Below the pieces are notes generated by a model. The model had not been told where the DNA came from and did not search any database. It worked only from the letters and a program-made list of their open reading frames with translations. 64,000 nt of DNA, taken from assembly GCF_023700755.1 (NCBI RefSeq), contig NZ_JAMKOJ010000006.1, positions 1 through 64,000 of the forward strand, in the 5' to 3' direction. Source of the stretch: Allorhizobium sonneratiae (GTDB taxonomy: Bacteria; Pseudomonadota; Alphaproteobacteria; Rhizobiales; Rhizobiaceae). Positions 1 through 8,842 of the stretch are shown here, in pieces (the first letter of the stretch is position 1; every line of letters begins with the position of its first letter). The translations under genes and the position numbers were made by a program.

Positions 1-1
1 T

Positions 2-379
2 TCATTTCTTGCGGCTATGACCCCGAGTAAAGTGGACGTGCTCTAGCTCACCGGCCAGCTGACGCATACGGTCAAATGGAATGAGAAAGCGCAGATTGTC
101 GAAAGGCGACAGGTGATGGCATTGCCAGGTCTCGGTGAGATCTGTGATCGCCAACGCTCCCGCGGCATGACCGCCATCGAAGATCAGCACTCCGTTGCGC
201 CATAACCTATGCCGCTCGAAAGGTTTCAGCTGGATGATGACGCTATAGGCTGCCTGTGTGGCAATGGGCGGCAGACGGGTCAGGTCGCCGCCCGGATAAC
301 GCATTCGCTTTGTATTCAGGCCAAGAGTGCCGATCGTGGAGACGAAGGGCCTGCGGCCTTCCTCATCCCCATCACTCAT
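2..379 (-). pseudogene. AraC-type N-terminal sensor fragment, probably truncated
   Basis: This 125-residue reading frame resembles the cupin-like N-terminal part of AraC-family regulators: an early GxLGLNT-like stretch, then a region ending in a FDRMRQLAGE-type helix. The C-terminal AraC domain with two helix-turn-helix motifs is absent, because a TGA stop at bases 2-4 closes the frame. The other frames on this strand do not obviously continue the family either, but only one base lies beyond the stop, so a frameshift outside the window cannot be examined. Its ATG overlaps the stop of the upstream hydrolase by four bases (ATGA), so it is the last gene of a short minus-strand operon. It could be a decayed regulator or a stand-alone sensor domain. 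The family assignment is tentative. Confidence 0.45.
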
Positions 380-1002
380 GACGGCGCTCCCTGCGTTTTC
401 AGCCAGCCGGCCGCCAGCGTCAGATCGGCCTGGGACAGACCGTGACCGGCAGGCAAAATCGTATGGGTGACGCTGTTGCCATTGGCTGTGAGCTTTGCGG
501 CAAGGCGTGCAACATTGTCCTCAGGCACGATGGGATCCATGGCCCCGGAGAGAATGAGCACCGGCACGCCTGGACCGGCGATGGCTGGCGTGGCCTGCAA
601 AGGCTCCATCGCCCGCAACAGCACCGCGCCGGACAAGGTGCCCGGATGCAACAAAAGCAGGGCCGCCGCAATATTCGCGCCATTGGAAAAACCGAGCGCC
701 ACAGGAGCAGCCAGCCCGTATTGCGTGCGGGCCTGCGTGATGAAATCCGCCAGATCCTTCGCCCGCTTGACCACATCCGCCTCATCGAAGACACCTTCCG
801 CAAGCCTCCGGAAAAAGCGCGGCATACCGCCTTCCAGCACCGGACCGCGCGGCGAAAGAAGCGCTGCCCCCGGCGCAAGACTTTGACCGAGAGGCAGAAG
901 ATCATTCTCATCACCACCCGTGCCGTGCAGAAGCAGCAAGGGCCGCTGGCCTTCAACGCTGGCCGGTAAAAACCGGTGCACAAAAGAAAGAGACTGGGAC
1001 AT
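376..1002 (-). CDS. MhqD-like alpha/beta hydrolase (carboxylesterase)
   Basis: A 208-residue serine hydrolase of the phospholipase/carboxylesterase family. The oxyanion region is LLLHGTGGDEND (residues 23-34). The nucleophile elbow is GFSNG with Ser106, and the likely triad partners are Asp156 (GAMDP) and His187 (AGHG). There is no signal peptide, so it is cytoplasmic. I chose the ATG at 1002 because GAGGAAG lies six bases upstream; an in-frame start eight codons earlier has no such site. It follows the ring-cleaving dioxygenase on the same strand. This pairing resembles MhqO/MhqD of Bacillus subtilis, where a glyoxalase-fold dioxygenase and a hydrolase protect against quinones. The physiological substrate here is unknown. 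Confidence 0.85.
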   Translation of the reverse strand: MSQSLSFVHRFLPASVEGQRPLLLLHGTGGDENDLLPLGQSLAPGAALLSPRGPVLEGGMPRFFRRLAEGVFDEADVVKRAKDLADFITQARTQYGLAAPVALGFSNGANIAAALLLLHPGTLSGAVLLRAMEPLQATPAIAGPGVPVLILSGAMDPIVPEDNVARLAAKLTANGNSVTHTILPAGHGLSQADLTLAAGWLKTQGAPS

Positions 1003-1081
1003 GAGAGCTTCCTCATTCAGACACAAGAAAGATGGGCCGGGAAAAGTTCCCCGGTCCGGCTTCGCGTAATTTTACTTATTA

Positions 1082-2047
1082 TCAATGGGTTGCAGGATGA
1101 TACGCTGGAATGTCGACGCCACTGATATCGGGCAGAACCGCCTCAATTTCAGCGCGATGGGATTCAAGTCCCTTTGGCAGTTTCAGTGCCATGCCAAGGC
1201 TTTCCACCGGTTCGTTGACGGCAAAGCCGGGGTCGTCGGTGGCGATTTCAAACAGCACCCCGCCTGGAGAGCGGAAATAGACAGAGCGGAAATAATCCCG
1301 GTCCTTCTGTTCGGTGGTGCGCATCCCATGGTTCTTTTGCAGCTTTTCGGCCATGGCTTGCTGATCAGCATCGCTTGCAGCACGGAAGGCGACATGGTGA
1401 ACCGAGCCCGCACCCGGACGGGCAGGCAGAAACTCTCCTGCTTCACGCAGATCGACGATGCTGCCGATTGCATGACCCGGCGCCTTGTAGCGGGTGATCG
1501 TGCCTTCCTTTGCCACTTTTTCGAACCCGAAAACATCCGTCAGCACGGCAGCGGTTGCCTCGATCTTGTCAAGCAACAGGGTCACACCCTGAAAGCCGCG
1601 CAACGCATGTTCTTCAGGAATGCCGGCGACCGCATAGGCCGGTTCGCTTTCGATCCCGTCAATCCCGACCAGTGCCAGCCGCATGCCATCCGGGTCGCGG
1701 AATGGCAGGACGCTTTCACCGAAACGCTGCTCCAGATTGCCATGCACCACACCCATTTCGATGAAACGATGCGTCCAGAAGCCAAGCGATGCCTTCGGCA
1801 CGCGATAACTGGTTTCCTGGGTTTCGCCGATGCCGAGGCGACCCGGCGCAACATGATCCCAGGGGAAAAAGGTCAGAATGGTGCCAGGATGGCCGAGCGC
1901 ATCGCCATAATAGAAGTGATAGGTGCCGGGATCGTCAAAGTTGACAGTCTTCTTGACGAAGCGCTGGCCAAGAACCCGTGTGTAGAAATCGAGGTTCCGC
2001 TTGGCCGGACCGGAAATTGCCGTGACATGATGAATTGCACTGACCAT
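1082..2047 (-). CDS. MhqO-like ring-cleaving dioxygenase, glyoxalase/VOC fold
   Basis: A 321-residue protein made of two vicinal-oxygen-chelate halves. Likely metal ligands are the histidine of IHHVT near the N-terminus, the histidine of GSVHHVAF in the second half, and a glutamate in the later LFEIATD stretch. The family (MhqO/YkcA type) opens hydroquinone or catechol-like rings using Fe(II). The ATG at 2047 is preceded by a very strong AAGGAGG site seven bases upstream, so the much longer open frame extending upstream is not coding. It is transcribed away from a LysR gene across a 218-bp gap and probably forms an operon with the hydrolase 79 bases downstream. Substrate and inducer are inferences from the family. 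Confidence 0.85.
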   Translation of the reverse strand: MVSAIHHVTAISGPAKRNLDFYTRVLGQRFVKKTVNFDDPGTYHFYYGDALGHPGTILTFFPWDHVAPGRLGIGETQETSYRVPKASLGFWTHRFIEMGVVHGNLEQRFGESVLPFRDPDGMRLALVGIDGIESEPAYAVAGIPEEHALRGFQGVTLLLDKIEATAAVLTDVFGFEKVAKEGTITRYKAPGHAIGSIVDLREAGEFLPARPGAGSVHHVAFRAASDADQQAMAEKLQKNHGMRTTEQKDRDYFRSVYFRSPGGVLFEIATDDPGFAVNEPVESLGMALKLPKGLESHRAEIEAVLPDISGVDIPAYHPATH

Positions 2048-2191
2048 TGTCTTGCCTCCTTGGAAGAAAAGTTCCTGACCGCACAGAGTGAAACAGGAAA
2101 TTCCATTGAAATCATATGGTTGAAGCGAAACTCCGTCGCTTTCGATGGTCAAGGGATACGTCTTTTTTCCCCGCCTGTCAGGCAAATTACC

Positions 2192-2205
2192 TTGCATGGA
2201 TGCAA
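2192..2205. promoter_or_regulatory. Candidate LysR operator between dioxygenase and regulator
   Basis: A dyad TTGCAT-GG-ATGCAA lies in the divergent gap. A second imperfect dyad (TGCATGAT facing ATCGATGCA) follows within about 40 bases and reaches the regulator start. LysR proteins bind such inverted repeats with a T-N11-A core and usually control the divergent gene. Assignment is by position and symmetry only. Confidence 0.4.
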
Positions 2206-2265
2206 AGTTGAATTTGCATGATATAAATGATCGATGCATTTGAGAAACAAGCGAACAGGCGTATC

Positions 2266-3195
2266 ATGGCATTGACAAAACCCTTGGCCTGGGAAGACCT
2301 GCAACTGGTCAAGGCCGTGGCACAGGCCCGCGGCATGTCGGGGGCAGCTGCCGAACTTGGCATCGATCATTCCACCGTCTTTCGCCGTCTGGGCGCGCTG
2401 GAAACGGCGCTTGGCCAGCCGCTTTTCGAGCGTCGCCGCAGCGGCTACACCTTGACGGCAACCGGCGAGGAGGTGGTCGGCACCGCCAGGCGCATCGATC
2501 AGGATGTGATGGCGCTGGAAAGACGGCTGAAGGGGCAGGAAATCCTGCCCGCCGGAGAAATCCGCATCGCCACGGCGGACAGCCTGCTCATGCATCTTCT
2601 GACCCCGCTTTTTGCCCGCTTTCGCAAGGCCTGCCCGGATATCCAGCTTGATCTTGTCATTGGCAATCCGGCGCTGAACCTTTCCAGACGTGATGCCGAT
2701 ATCGCCATCCGTGCCACCGATAAACCGCCGGAAACGCTGGTTGGCCGAAAAATCGGCCAGATTGCCTGGGCGCTTTATGGCCGTGCCCGCGATTTTGCCG
2801 AAATCGGACCGAAATCGGATGCCGCTTCGCTGACAACCCATGATTGGGTGGCGCTTTCAGACGATATGGCAGCGCTCAATGTGGTGCGCTCCGCCATCAG
2901 CACGATTGCCCGCAACAGGCTGGTCTACCGGGCCAACTCGGTTCTGGCGCTGGCGGAAGCCATCGAGGCCGGGATCGGCATCGGCCATATTCCCTGCTTC
3001 ATTGGCGATGTGAGACCGGGCCTTGTCCGTCTCTCAGACACTGTGCCTGATTTTACCGCCACGCTCTGGCTGCTGACCCATCCGGATCTGCGTCATTCTC
3101 CCCGTATCCGGGCGCTGATGGATTTTCTCGCCACAGAGCTGACACCCCTCAAGGACTTGATCGCTGGAAACACCGCCGACGTTGGGCTCATTTGA
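2266..3195 (+). CDS. LysR-family transcriptional regulator
   Basis: A 309-residue LysR-type regulator. The N-terminal winged helix-turn-helix lies around residues 10-65, with the typical AAAELGIDHSTVFRRLGALE recognition region. An effector-binding periplasmic-binding-like domain fills the rest. I prefer the ATG at 2266, with a CAGG element seven bases upstream, over the in-frame ATG at 2227, which has no ribosome site. It is divergent from the dioxygenase gene, the usual arrangement for a LysR protein and its target, so it probably senses an aromatic or quinone compound and activates that operon. The downstream cyd genes are on the same strand, but there is no sign that it controls them. Confidence 0.85.
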   Translation: MALTKPLAWEDLQLVKAVAQARGMSGAAAELGIDHSTVFRRLGALETALGQPLFERRRSGYTLTATGEEVVGTARRIDQDVMALERRLKGQEILPAGEIRIATADSLLMHLLTPLFARFRKACPDIQLDLVIGNPALNLSRRDADIAIRATDKPPETLVGRKIGQIAWALYGRARDFAEIGPKSDAASLTTHDWVALSDDMAALNVVRSAISTIARNRLVYRANSVLALAEAIEAGIGIGHIPCFIGDVRPGLVRLSDTVPDFTATLWLLTHPDLRHSPRIRALMDFLATELTPLKDLIAGNTADVGLI

Positions 3196-3266
3196 CATAG
3201 ATCATATCGCCTCTGGTCAAACCTGATAATTGTCAGGTCAGTCGCGCTCATTCACAGGCTTTTCCC

Positions 3267-4976
3267 GTGTCCCGTTCCAGTGCAGCATCTCATGTCAATC
3301 CCGCCGCCGATCCGGCCATGGTCCGGCTTGGTGCCCTCACCCGGCAGGCAAAAGCCTCGCTAACCCTTGCCGCAGGCCTGTCGATTGCCGCCAATCTTCT
3401 CTATATCGGTCAGGCATGGATTGTCGCCGATGGGTTCGGTTCGCTGGCAGCAGGGGAAAAACCGATGCTGTCGCCCCTCATGGCTGCGGGGGCATTTCTG
3501 CTGCTGGCGTTCATCCGCCATGCGTTGGACGCGCTTGGCGGGCGCATTGCCTTCCTTGCAGCTCAGAAAGCGGTCGCCGAAGAGCGGTCCGGTTTTATCA
3601 GGCGCAATCTTCTCCGCTCCCCTTTTGCTCCGGACCTGGCCTCCTCGGCGGCAGGTGCTGCGATTATCGGCGGCAAGGTCGATCTGATCGCACCCTTTCT
3701 CAGCCGCTATCGGTTGGCAGCCATGAAAGTGAGCATCATGCCCTTTGCGATCCTGGCTGCGGTGGCCACGGTCTCCTGGGTGGCTTCTCTTGTGCTTTTG
3801 ATCAGCGGTCCACTCATTCCCGTTTTCATGGCGCTTGTGGGCATGGCCGCCCGCGACGCCAGCGAAAAACATCTGGCCGAGACCGGCACGCTGAACAGCC
3901 TGCTTTTGGAACGGCTGAATGCCTTGGCCGATATCAAGCTTTTGAATGGCCGCGAGGCCATGGTCGACCAGTTTTTCACCTCAGCCGATCAGCTGCGGCA
4001 GAAAACCATGGCGGTGCTGCGGCTTGCCTTCCTTTCTTCCACCGTGCTGGAACTTTTTTCTGCCCTCGGCGTGGCCATGGTTGCGGTCTATGTCGGCTTC
4101 AGCCTCCTCGGTACACTGAATTTCGGGGTCTACGGCCACAGCATGACCCTGACGGAAGGCATGTTCATGCTGCTGCTGGCGCCGGAATTCTTCACCCCCT
4201 TGCGCGATCTGGCCAGTGCCTGGCATGACAAGGCCGCAGCCCTTGCCGCCGCCAAGGAACTGGCCGATGACGAGACCAAAGCCACAGCGCGCATCATCGG
4301 GCATGGTAAAACGGCAGAACCGCTTGCAGGCCCCATTGAAATCATTGCAAACGGCCTCATGACCCGCCCCAGCAAATGGTATGAGCTGCAATATCCCGAC
4401 CTGAAAATCACAGCAGGCGAAGCCGTGGCTCTGACCGGACCGAGCGGCGTCGGCAAGAGCACGCTTCTGGCGCTTTTGGCCGGGTTGAAAGCCCCCGAAA
4501 ATGGCGCGATCACCGTTTGCGGCGTACCACTAGACGACGGCCATGCCGATCGCTGGCGGGCCCGTCTGTGCTGGATCGGTCAAAGCGCCCGCTTCCTCAG
4601 CGGCAGCATCCAGGCCAATATCTGCTGGTCGCAGCCCTATGATGCGGCGCGCATGGCCAAAGCCCTTGACTCAGCCGGTCTCGGCGAAGTCATCGCCAGC
4701 CTTCCGAACGGCATAGCAACACGGCTGGGTGAAAATGGCAATCGGCTCTCGGGCGGCGAAGCGCGCCGCGTGCTTTTGGCGCGCGCCTTCTACAGTCATG
4801 CCGATCTGCTTTTTTTCGACGAACCAACAGCCGATCTCGATCGACACACGGCGGAGTGGATCACCAGGGCATTGATGCAGCTGAAAACCGAAGGCCGCAC
4901 CCTTCTGGTGGCAACGCATGACCGTCGGCTCGCCGCAGAACTGGATCGGGAAATCCGTCTGGAGGTTGCAGCGTGA
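3267..4976 (+). CDS. cydD: Cysteine/glutathione exporter subunit CydD
   Basis: A 569-residue half-size ABC exporter with an N-terminal membrane domain of about six helices (residues 30-300) and a C-terminal ATPase domain. The Walker A motif GPSGVGKST is near residues 390-398, the signature LSGGEARR near 493, and Walker B LLFFDEP near 513. CydDC exports reduced thiols and is needed to assemble cytochrome bd. Identity as CydD rests on its place directly before cydC and the bd oxidase genes. The open frame begins with GTG at 3267; an ATG at 3318 would also fit, so the true start is uncertain. Its 3' end overlaps cydC by four bases. Confidence 0.92.
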   Translation: MSRSSAASHVNPAADPAMVRLGALTRQAKASLTLAAGLSIAANLLYIGQAWIVADGFGSLAAGEKPMLSPLMAAGAFLLLAFIRHALDALGGRIAFLAAQKAVAEERSGFIRRNLLRSPFAPDLASSAAGAAIIGGKVDLIAPFLSRYRLAAMKVSIMPFAILAAVATVSWVASLVLLISGPLIPVFMALVGMAARDASEKHLAETGTLNSLLLERLNALADIKLLNGREAMVDQFFTSADQLRQKTMAVLRLAFLSSTVLELFSALGVAMVAVYVGFSLLGTLNFGVYGHSMTLTEGMFMLLLAPEFFTPLRDLASAWHDKAAALAAAKELADDETKATARIIGHGKTAEPLAGPIEIIANGLMTRPSKWYELQYPDLKITAGEAVALTGPSGVGKSTLLALLAGLKAPENGAITVCGVPLDDGHADRWRARLCWIGQSARFLSGSIQANICWSQPYDAARMAKALDSAGLGEVIASLPNGIATRLGENGNRLSGGEARRVLLARAFYSHADLLFFDEPTADLDRHTAEWITRALMQLKTEGRTLLVATHDRRLAAELDREIRLEVAA

Positions 4977-6688
4977 AACGGCTCGTTCATCTCTTTCTGC
5001 TCGTCTGGCGGCCCCATCTACGCGCCTTTCTGCGCGGCAGCCTGCTCTCCATTGCCGTGCTTCTTGCCGGAGCAGCTCTGCTTGGCCTCTCAGGATGGTT
5101 CATCACGGCCACCGGCCTTGCCGGTCTGGCCGGTTTGGGTGCGAGCTTTAACGTGTTTGGGCCAAGTGCTGGTATCCGCTTTCTGGCGCTCGGGCGGCCC
5201 GCCGCCCGTTATGGCGAAAGGCTGACCACCCATGACGCCACATTGAAGGGCCTTGCAGAACTGCGCGCCAGGCTGCTTTCAGCGCTCTCGCAAGCACCGC
5301 TGCGCCAGCTCTCCACCATGGCCGGATCAGAACGGCTCAATCATCTGACCACCGATGTCGATGCCCTGGATGGGTTGGCGCTCAGACTGTTCATGCCGCT
5401 TCTGTCTGCGGTCATTGTACTCGGTCTCGGGCTGCTGACGATGTTTTTCGTCGTCTCACCCTCTCTGGCAATAGCGCAGGCAACAAGCTTCATGCTGGGG
5501 CTTTTAATCGCCATGGCGCTATCGCTACGGCTCACCATGACACCCTCCCGCTTTGCCCAGCGGGCCATGCAGGCGCTTCGCGCCCGCTATATCGATTCCA
5601 TCCGCGCCCAGACCGAGCTTGCCGTGGCCGGACGGCTGGACGAAACCCATGAGCGGATCATGGCAGCCCAGAACCGGCTGCAAGATGCGCAGGCCAAAGT
5701 GGACAAGATCGAGCGGCTCTCCGGTTTCATCCTGTCAGCCTCGGCAAGCCTTGCGGCGGCCGCAAGCCTTTACATCGGCATCCGGCTGGCGGACAAGGGC
5801 CAGATCGATCCCGCGCTGGCCGCACTCGGCTTTTTTGCGGCACTGGGGCTCGCAGAAGCCATCGCCATGCTGCATCGCGGTGTGAGCGAACTGGGCCGTA
5901 TGAGCGATGCCGCACGCCGGGTCGAAGCCTGTCTTTCACCCACTGCGCCAACCGTGGTCGCCGCACCCGTTGCCCCGAAAAAGTCACTGAACACCGGGCC
6001 ACTCCTAGCGCTTCAATCCGTCAGCTTCTGTGCAGATGCAACCGCCGTGACCAGCAGACCCGGTCCGCAATCCCTCAGCCTGACCCTTGATGCCGGTGAA
6101 ACCTTAGCCCTTTGCGGCGCAAGCGGCATTGGCAAAAGCACGGTTCTATCGATTATCTGCGGGCAATCTGCTGCCGATAGCGGCGAGATACTGCTGTATG
6201 GCATGCCTGTTCAGCAATATAGTCAAGCCTTCCTGCTGGAGCGTATCGCCCTTTTGCCGCAGCGCAGCACCCTGATCAGCGGCAGTATTTTCGATAATCT
6301 GCGTCTTGCCAGACCAAATCTCAACGCCACGGACGCCTGGAACGTTCTCGATGCTGTACAATTGACCAGCACCATAGAAACAAAGGGTGGCCTCGATGCG
6401 GTGCTGCAGGAAGCCGGCAGCGGCCTTTCCGGTGGAGAAAAACGCCGCCTTGCCCTTGCGCGCACACTGCTGCGCCGTCCTGCCCTCTTACTCCTCGACG
6501 AGCCGACAGAAGGGCTCGATGAGGCTACCGCCCGGGCAGTTCTCGACGGTGTGCGACGCCTACTGCCCAAAGCCGCCATTCTCATGGCCTCCCACAGGTC
6601 GGTGGAACAAGGCTTTGCAGAGCGCGTCATCACGCTTTCAAAGACCATGCCCGCGGGGAAAGAGGCAGACCTTCCGACAAGCCGGTGA
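4973..6688 (+). CDS. cydC: Cysteine/glutathione exporter subunit CydC
   Basis: A 571-residue partner of CydD: membrane domain over roughly residues 15-310, then an ATPase domain with Walker A GASGIGKST near 381-389, signature LSGGEKRR near 484 and Walker B LLLLDEP near 504. The GTG start overlaps the cydD stop (GTGA), implying translational coupling and a 1:1 heterodimer. The product acts in the inner membrane and supports haem insertion into the bd oxidase encoded next. After its stop there are 547 bases without a gene before cydA, so cydA probably has its own promoter as well. Confidence 0.93.
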   Translation: MKRLVHLFLLVWRPHLRAFLRGSLLSIAVLLAGAALLGLSGWFITATGLAGLAGLGASFNVFGPSAGIRFLALGRPAARYGERLTTHDATLKGLAELRARLLSALSQAPLRQLSTMAGSERLNHLTTDVDALDGLALRLFMPLLSAVIVLGLGLLTMFFVVSPSLAIAQATSFMLGLLIAMALSLRLTMTPSRFAQRAMQALRARYIDSIRAQTELAVAGRLDETHERIMAAQNRLQDAQAKVDKIERLSGFILSASASLAAAASLYIGIRLADKGQIDPALAALGFFAALGLAEAIAMLHRGVSELGRMSDAARRVEACLSPTAPTVVAAPVAPKKSLNTGPLLALQSVSFCADATAVTSRPGPQSLSLTLDAGETLALCGASGIGKSTVLSIICGQSAADSGEILLYGMPVQQYSQAFLLERIALLPQRSTLISGSIFDNLRLARPNLNATDAWNVLDAVQLTSTIETKGGLDAVLQEAGSGLSGGEKRRLALARTLLRRPALLLLDEPTEGLDEATARAVLDGVRRLLPKAAILMASHRSVEQGFAERVITLSKTMPAGKEADLPTSR

Positions 6689-7235
6689 TACCCTGTCATC
6701 GCGGGGGTAAAACTCCATAGCGCTCCTCAATCTCTCTAAAGCCGGTCGCGTTTTATTGTCCTCGATAAAATGATAACGGACATATGAAAAAACAAAGGCT
6801 TAACGCGCGTTGACGGAGGCTGATAAACCGCAACGTGCTTTCTGGCATCCGCCGAAAAGTAGGAACCTGTTTTCGGATAAATCCGATGCGTACACAAAAA
6901 CTGAGAGCATCGGATCTCAACTGATTTTCGATCCGATACTCTCGTGAAATGAATTTGACATTTGAGTCCCGGTTTCCTGCATAGCGCCGCACTCACCTGT
7001 CAAATTCCTTGGATTCCACAAGAATCATGTCGTTTCTCGTGGTTTTCATGATTCTGACATGTGCTCTCAACATGTCCGCCAATGCCGAGCAAATCTCAGA
7101 ATCAAACCACTCGTTTTCCCATTGTTTTATTGTTTTCTTATTTTTGATCTCGATCAATACCCGCTCGGCATTGCCGTCTTAAAAAGACAACATCGTGTCA
7201 TCCCGGACATGCCTTCGAGTAAGAGAGATGAGATC
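6689..7235 (+). other. cydA leader: 547 bp with palindromes, no gene
   Basis: I see no credible gene here. The stretch holds three inverted repeats. GAGAGCATCGGATC at 6903-6916 faces GATCCGATACTCTC at 6930-6943, with one mismatch. GAATTTGACA at 6951-6960 faces TGTCAAATTC at 6998-7007, with matching inner GAGT/ACTC. AGAATCATG at 7021-7029 faces CATGATTCT at 7047-7055. The second one shares its GAATTTGACATTTGA arm with a palindrome near 11.5 kb, so it is a dispersed repeat. The last 100 bases contain an FNR box and presumably the cydAB promoter. Confidence 0.7.
7144..7157. promoter_or_regulatory. FNR/FixK box upstream of cydA
   Basis: TTGAT-CTCG-ATCAA is a perfect match to the FNR/FixK/Anr half-site consensus TTGAT-N4-ATCAA. 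It ends 78 bases before the cydA ATG, a position compatible with activation near -40 of a promoter downstream. This predicts induction of cytochrome bd under low oxygen. Transcription start sites cannot be seen directly. Confidence 0.75.
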
Positions 7236-8837
7236 ATGCAACTCGATATTGTCGAGCTGTCGCGCCTGCAATTTGCGATGACGGCACTTTACCATTTTCT
7301 GTTCGTTCCCTTGACGCTCGGCCTGTCAATTCTGGTCGCCATCATGGAGAGCGTTTATGTCATGACCAACCGCCCGATCTGGCGGCAGATGACGAAATTC
7401 TGGGGATCACTCTTCGGAATCAACTTCGTACTGGGTGTGGCAACAGGTCTGACCATGGAGTTTCAGTTCGGCATGAACTGGAGCTATTACAGCCAGTATG
7501 TCGGCGACATTTTCGGCGCGCCACTGGCAATCGAAGGTCTCATGGCCTTCTTTCTGGAAGCGACATTTGTCGGCCTGTTCTTCTTCGGTTGGGACAAGCT
7601 GTCGAAACGGGCGCATCTGGTCGTTGCCTGGCTTGTCGCCATCGGCACCAATTTTTCCGCACTGTGGATCCTGATCGCCAATGGCTGGATGCAGAATCCG
7701 GTTGGTGCCCAGTTCAACCCAATGACCATGCGCATGGAAATGACCAGTTTCTATGATGTGGTCTTCAACGAGGTCGCCCAGGCAAAATTCGTCCATACTG
7801 TTTCTGCCGGTTATGTCACGGCATCCGTCTTCGTGCTGGGTGTTTCCGCCTGGTATCTGCTGAAGGGCCGCCATGTCGAGCTTGCCCGCCGTTCGCTGGC
7901 GGTTGCCGCCAGTTTCGGCCTTGCCTCGGCGCTGTCGGTTGTCGTTCTCGGCGATGAATCCGGCTACAATGTCAGCCATTCGCAGAAGATGAAGATGGCC
8001 GCTATCGAGGGCATGTGGACGACAGAAAAAGCGCCCGCCCCCTTCACCATGATCGGCTTTCCCGATCAGGCCGCTCGTGAAACCCATTATGCCATCCATA
8101 TTCCCTATGTCATGGGCCTGATCGGCACCCGTTCGCTGACCAAGGAAATTCCCGGCATCGACAAGCTGGTTGCCCAGGCTCAGGATCGCATCCGTTCCGG
8201 TCTGATCGCCTATGACGCCCTGATGACCATTCGGGAAAACAAGGGCAATGTGCCTGCCGCCGTCACGTCGAAATTTGAAGCGCATAGCGGCGATCTGGGG
8301 TTTGCCCTGCTGTTGAAGCGCTATGTCGACGATCCGCGCCAGGCAACGCCTGAACAGATTGCCATGGCCGCCAACGACACCGTGCCGACCGTCTGGCCGC
8401 TGTTCTGGGCCTTCCGCATCATGGCCGGTCTCGGCTTTGCCTTCATCGCCGTGCTTGCCATCTTCTTCTACCAGACTTCGTTCAAGAAGATGCAATATCC
8501 CCGCTTCATGCTGAAGCTGGCTGTACTGATCATTCCCGCCCCGTGGATTGCCGCCGAACTTGGCTGGTTCGTTGCCGAATTCGGTCGTCAACCCTGGACC
8601 GTGGATGGCGTGCTGCCCACAGCCCTGTCTGCCTCCTCGCTCAGCGTCACCGATCTGGCGCTCACCCTTGCCGGTTTCGTCCTGTTCTACACGGTTCTCT
8701 TCATCATCGAGATGGGCCTGATGATCAAATATATCCGCAAGGGCCCCTATATCGATGTTCCTGAAACCGATCGCTGGCAGAGCGAACATCAGATGCGGCT
8801 TTCGGCCCATCACAACCAAATCCAGCCAGCGGAGTAA
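7236..8837 (+). CDS. cydA: Cytochrome bd ubiquinol oxidase subunit I
   Basis: A 533-residue membrane protein carrying the haems of the bd oxidase, which oxidises quinol and reduces oxygen with very high affinity. The N-terminus MQLDIVELSRLQFA and His20 (YHFLFVPLTLG) match the haem b595 ligand. The histidine of KFVHTVSAGYV and the methionine of LFWAFRIMAGLG match the b558 ligands. The GDESGY loop and the long insertion after it indicate a long-Q-loop CydA like that of E. coli. The ATG at 7236 was chosen because it opens the conserved N-terminus; the 59 codons before it are not coding. cydB follows after five bases. Confidence 0.97.
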   Translation: MQLDIVELSRLQFAMTALYHFLFVPLTLGLSILVAIMESVYVMTNRPIWRQMTKFWGSLFGINFVLGVATGLTMEFQFGMNWSYYSQYVGDIFGAPLAIEGLMAFFLEATFVGLFFFGWDKLSKRAHLVVAWLVAIGTNFSALWILIANGWMQNPVGAQFNPMTMRMEMTSFYDVVFNEVAQAKFVHTVSAGYVTASVFVLGVSAWYLLKGRHVELARRSLAVAASFGLASALSVVVLGDESGYNVSHSQKMKMAAIEGMWTTEKAPAPFTMIGFPDQAARETHYAIHIPYVMGLIGTRSLTKEIPGIDKLVAQAQDRIRSGLIAYDALMTIRENKGNVPAAVTSKFEAHSGDLGFALLLKRYVDDPRQATPEQIAMAANDTVPTVWPLFWAFRIMAGLGFAFIAVLAIFFYQTSFKKMQYPRFMLKLAVLIIPAPWIAAELGWFVAEFGRQPWTVDGVLPTALSASSLSVTDLALTLAGFVLFYTVLFIIEMGLMIKYIRKGPYIDVPETDRWQSEHQMRLSAHHNQIQPAE

Positions 8838-8842
8838 GGACC

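Noticed and set aside
7407-8819. A 470-codon frame antisense to cydA
   Set aside because: The sense frame has all the cytochrome bd ligands; the antisense frame has no ribosome site or domain.
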